64,000 nucleotides of DNA from Corythucha ciliata (taxonomy: Eukaryota; Arthropoda; Insecta; Hemiptera; Tingidae), in contig CM075942.1 in assembly GCA_038030265.1 (NCBI GenBank), positions 63,740,926-63,804,925 on the forward strand, in the 5' to 3' direction. This document shows positions 61,626-64,000 of the stretch, in pieces. Every line of letters starts with the position of its first letter. Within the stretch, counting starts at the first letter, position 1. Position numbers and translations under genes: made by a program. Under the pieces are notes generated by a model. It saw nothing but the letters and a program-made list of their open reading frames with translations. It had not been told where the DNA came from and did not search any database.

Positions 61626-61830
61626 AAATTAATTAAACTGATGTTATCCGGACGACGATGGAAGGGCAAAGCCCAACACGATTCGAGTTTCGAGAAAAAA
61701 TGGCTCCCCGGCGGGATTTGAACCCGCAACCTCTGGATTACCAGTCCAGCACGCTGCCAATTGCGCCACTCGTATCGTGTTGGGCTATGCCCTTCCATCG
61801 TCGTCCGGATAACATCAGTTTAATTAATTT
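61626..61830. repeat. 62-bp inverted repeats framing a tRNA-like sequence
   Basis: The left arm 61626-61687 and right arm 61769-61830 are inverted copies with two mismatches (for example 'gatgttatccggacgacgat' against 'atcgtcgtccggataacatc'). The right arm overlaps the 5' end of the tRNA-like sequence by about 4 nt. Transcripts of the cassette would fold with the tRNA as the loop. Confidence 0.9.
61704..61775 (-). tRNA. tRNA-like sequence (anticodon GGT, Thr by code) with a broken acceptor stem
   Basis: Read on the - strand: an A-box-like GTGGCGCAATTGGC, an anticodon arm CTGGA-CTGGTAA-TCCAG whose loop gives anticodon GGT, a T-arm GCGGG-TTCAAAT-CCCGC, then a T6 terminator at about 61695-61700. 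The 3' acceptor strand CGGGGAG would need CTCCCCG, but the 5' strand is ATACGAG, part of the inverted repeat. The body resembles eukaryotic tRNA-Trp (shared AGGTTGCG-GTTCAAATC), so the specificity is uncertain. Probably a pseudo-tRNA. Confidence 0.55.
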
Positions 61831-62114
61831 AATGAGTTTTTCTTTATTTTAGCAGCGAATTAGCGCTGTTTCTCAATTCGACCGATGGTTTTACATAGCT
61901 ATACGAATTAGCTCTCATTCCCTCAATTTTAGCGGCGAATTAGTGTCTTTCCATCATTTTAGCTGCGAAGCTGTGAATCAGGATTTTTCTCAATTTTAGC
62001 AGCGAATTGGCGATGTATTGACATATTGTGTATAGCAACGCCTATATTTGTCCAATAGCTTTCCCCCACGGTTAAATTACATAATTATGTAAGGGTGTGC
62101 AGAAAGACTTGGAT

Positions 62115-62340
62115 CTTCGACCATTACTGTCCTTCAGCATACATCAGTGGCTGGGCGCTGTCCCCCATAACGTTAATAAATGTTATTGACTTGGGATTTT
62201 AGGGAGCATTCGTAACTTTCAATATCAAAATTAACTTGATTTGGTGCTGTATGAAGAGGAGTCAGGAGTAAAGGACTTCGGGTGACGTCAGCCTTCATCC
62301 CACCAGTCTGATTGGCAGGGAACAATCTGCGGCACCTTTA
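62115..62340. mobile_element. Short inverted-repeat element, copy 2 (left end degraded)
   Basis: Shares 'actgtccttca', 'caaaattaactt', 'ggtgacgtcag' and the right terminus ATCTGCGGCACCT with the element at 11826-12066. The left inverted terminus is no longer recognisable. Confidence 0.6.
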
Positions 62341-63882
62341 TAAGGGCTTAGTCAGCAGTTCAGCACCTTGTTTGTCACTCGACGCTTCGCCGGTGATAGC
62401 GAAGCCATAGCAAACTTTTCAAGGGAAGGGGTCAATGAATCTCTCAATCAGATTCAAAAATTCAATTCGAGACCGCTATCAAAGTCTGGTTCAACTTTAG
62501 TTTCATGTGATTCAGTTAAAGTATCCCAAGACCAATATGTTCAACTATCTTGATGTTCATAAGCGAGATTTTAGGCTGCTGTGTGGTGTTCTGCAACGAC
62601 GAAATTCCGTTAAATTGAATCAGTGAGCCTGTAGTGCTTTTTAAATCACCGTAATAGGTATATTACTTTTTTTCCTTCATCCTTCGGATGAGTACTAATA
62701 AGTTGCCGTTATGTCAGAATCGAGAAATATTTATTAAAACGTTTGAAGATCTATGGGAGGGCAAAAAAAGAGCAAAAATCGAGCTCCGCCTCTTTTGAGC
62801 AAAAGGAGGAGATATAAAGAGGAGGAGTGTATTTCTGCGATTCCCACCCGGAAACACAAGGGGGTGACACCCCCAAAGCTTCGCCGCGGTTATCGCGCTC
62901 TTGCTACTTGTCTGCAAGCCCAACACTGCCGACATCACTTACAAGAAGGAGTCCTACTGAGAAAAAAGGTTGAAAGAGTGTGTGTGAGAGAGAAAGAGAG
63001 ATTGAGAAAGAGGCGAAAAGCTACTGAAGAAGTGCGTTATTTATTGTGCAATCGATTGAAGAGACTCTGGCGGTCGCAATCACGTCGTAGCTTGCGCACT
63101 TTCTCCCCTCGACCCTCCTCGCTTCAATAGCAGGTGAGTGAGTGGAATGAGTGATATCTCTGACCCTCCACACCTTTCGTTTTAAAGTTCCAACCGGTGC
63201 CTGAGTAATCAATTCTTCATTTGAGAGATCGCTAGATATCCAGCAATATGTCTTGAGAAATAAATCGAAGTGGAAGTACGACTGTGAGATCTTAAACTTC
63301 ATGATTATGAAAACCCTATTTTGTCTATCTAAATTACTTTTATTTTTTAACCCCTGTCAATCGTTTTAGAACAATACTATGGCATCATTAATAATTATTT
63401 GCTATAAGTTTCATACTTCTTAAATATGAATGCGTAGGCTAGGCTATATAACTGTGCTAGATGGAAGACAAAAAATCCCAATTTGTCTTTCTGTTTGGAC
63501 AAGCCGAAAATGTTAAGCTTACCGGCTGAATATAAATACGAAGCATGCAGTACGTTGAATTATTACTACATTACCAGCGTCAAGTAAATTTCATTCACTA
63601 TTCAGGCTGTAGTCCCAACCTCCCCATAACTACCAAGTTAATAGAGGTTATCAGTCCACCATGTGCGTTGTCTGGAGGTTCTGGTTAAGATTTGGCATAT
63701 CAATTTTAATATAGCATGCGGGTTTAATGCAAAAATCGGATGATGTGTTTGGTTAAGCAACTCCAATCAGTTCAGGCAAAATGTGAAGAGCCTGAACGTG
63801 ATGGGCGTGCTCATATTGGAAAAAACGGGACGTGAGGTTAATTGTTTGTTGTGAAATTGAGTCAATCCTCATTACTAATCAA
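62341..63882. other. Possible gene region, no gene confirmed
   Basis: The sequence is less AT-biased around 62750-63130 and free of the minisatellites. The 'ctttataagggcttag' near 62336 could act as a TATA-like box, but no start or product is established. See the ORF at 62753. Confidence 0.3.
62753..63130 (+). CDS. Unidentified basic ORF (125 codons)
   Basis: An uninterrupted frame from ATG to TAG, very rich in Arg and Lys (GGQKKSKNR, LLSKRRRYKEEECIS, RKRRKATEEVRYLL). No domain is recognised. The charge and a possible helical stretch in the second half recall nuclear or ribosomal-like proteins, but a purine-rich low-complexity stretch could give the same composition. The frame ends next to 'caggtgagtg', a good splice-donor sequence, so it may be part of an exon. 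No Kozak context or homology supports it. Confidence 0.22.
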   Translation: MGGQKKSKNRAPPLLSKRRRYKEEECISAIPTRKHKGVTPPKLRRGYRALATCLQAQHCRHHLQEGVLLRKKVERVCVREKERLRKRRKATEEVRYLLCNRLKRLWRSQSRRSLRTFSPRPSSLQ

Positions 63883-64000
63883 GGATTTCACCACCACGGC
63901 TTAAAAAGTTTGGCTTAAAATTAAGTCGGTCTTAACGAAAAAAATCGTTGAATTTTATTTAAACAAGGTTCGGCTTTGTTAAGCCGAGGTGGTTAAATCC
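63883..64000. mobile_element. Hairpin MITE at the window edge
   Basis: The left end GGATTTCACCACCACGGCTTAA and right end TTAAGCCGAGGTGGTTAAATCC are inverted copies with two mismatches, enclosing about 75 bp that are also partly self-complementary. Its right boundary coincides with the end of the window. Confidence 0.7.

Overview
This window looks like nuclear DNA of an invertebrate animal, most likely an arthropod. The evidence is spliced metazoan genes with many introns of 61-265 bp, non-LTR retrotransposons of the I, Jockey and R1 types, hAT-like and other inverted-repeat elements, and very abundant short tandem repeats. I cannot name the species. No bacterial operons, CRISPR arrays or rRNA genes were seen.

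The main gene is on the + strand: the 3' part of a discoidin domain receptor (DDR) tyrosine kinase. Twelve exons can be traced from 671 to the stop codon at 47581. The first exon in the window (671-804) is separated from the second (40882) by a 40-kb intron, whereas most later introns are under 270 bp. The kinase domain is unusual: the DFG motif reads DIA, the glycine-rich loop reads GSCHAG and HRD reads HKD, while the beta3 Lys, alphaC Glu, catalytic Asp and Asn, and metal-binding Asp remain.

Inside the 40-kb intron, on the opposite strand, lies an apparently intact six-exon gene (18590 down to 16705). It encodes a 390-residue mitochondrial protein of the NAD-dependent isocitrate dehydrogenase gamma-subunit family, with a plausible targeting presequence but several changed family motifs. 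It is the most interesting object here together with the atypical receptor kinase.

The rest of the giant intron is repeats. From 1.7 to 8.5 kb there are arrays of a ~30-bp repeat (family A) in both orientations, a palindromic element with a hAT-like element nested in it, and a 5'-truncated LINE. From 8.6 to 16.3 kb there are two LINE fragments on the - strand and a second hAT-like copy. From 19 to 23 kb a related ~30-bp repeat (family B) forms two blocks in opposite orientation. At 25.2-26.8 kb family A returns. From 26.9 to 33.7 kb there are two copies of one I-type LINE sharing a 1.5-kb near-identical segment. From 33.8 to 40.6 kb there are more family A arrays and degraded elements.

The intron at 42946-46807 carries a broken R1-like LINE inserted in a short tandem array, which itself appears to sit in a DNA transposon. 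Downstream of the receptor (47.6-64 kb) no certain protein gene is seen. That stretch holds small inverted-repeat elements, a ~20-bp minisatellite interrupted by a Jockey-type LINE with a 12-bp target duplication, a degraded third hAT-like copy, a tRNA-like sequence framed by 62-bp inverted repeats, a tRNA-Gly-like relic, and one basic ORF of doubtful status.
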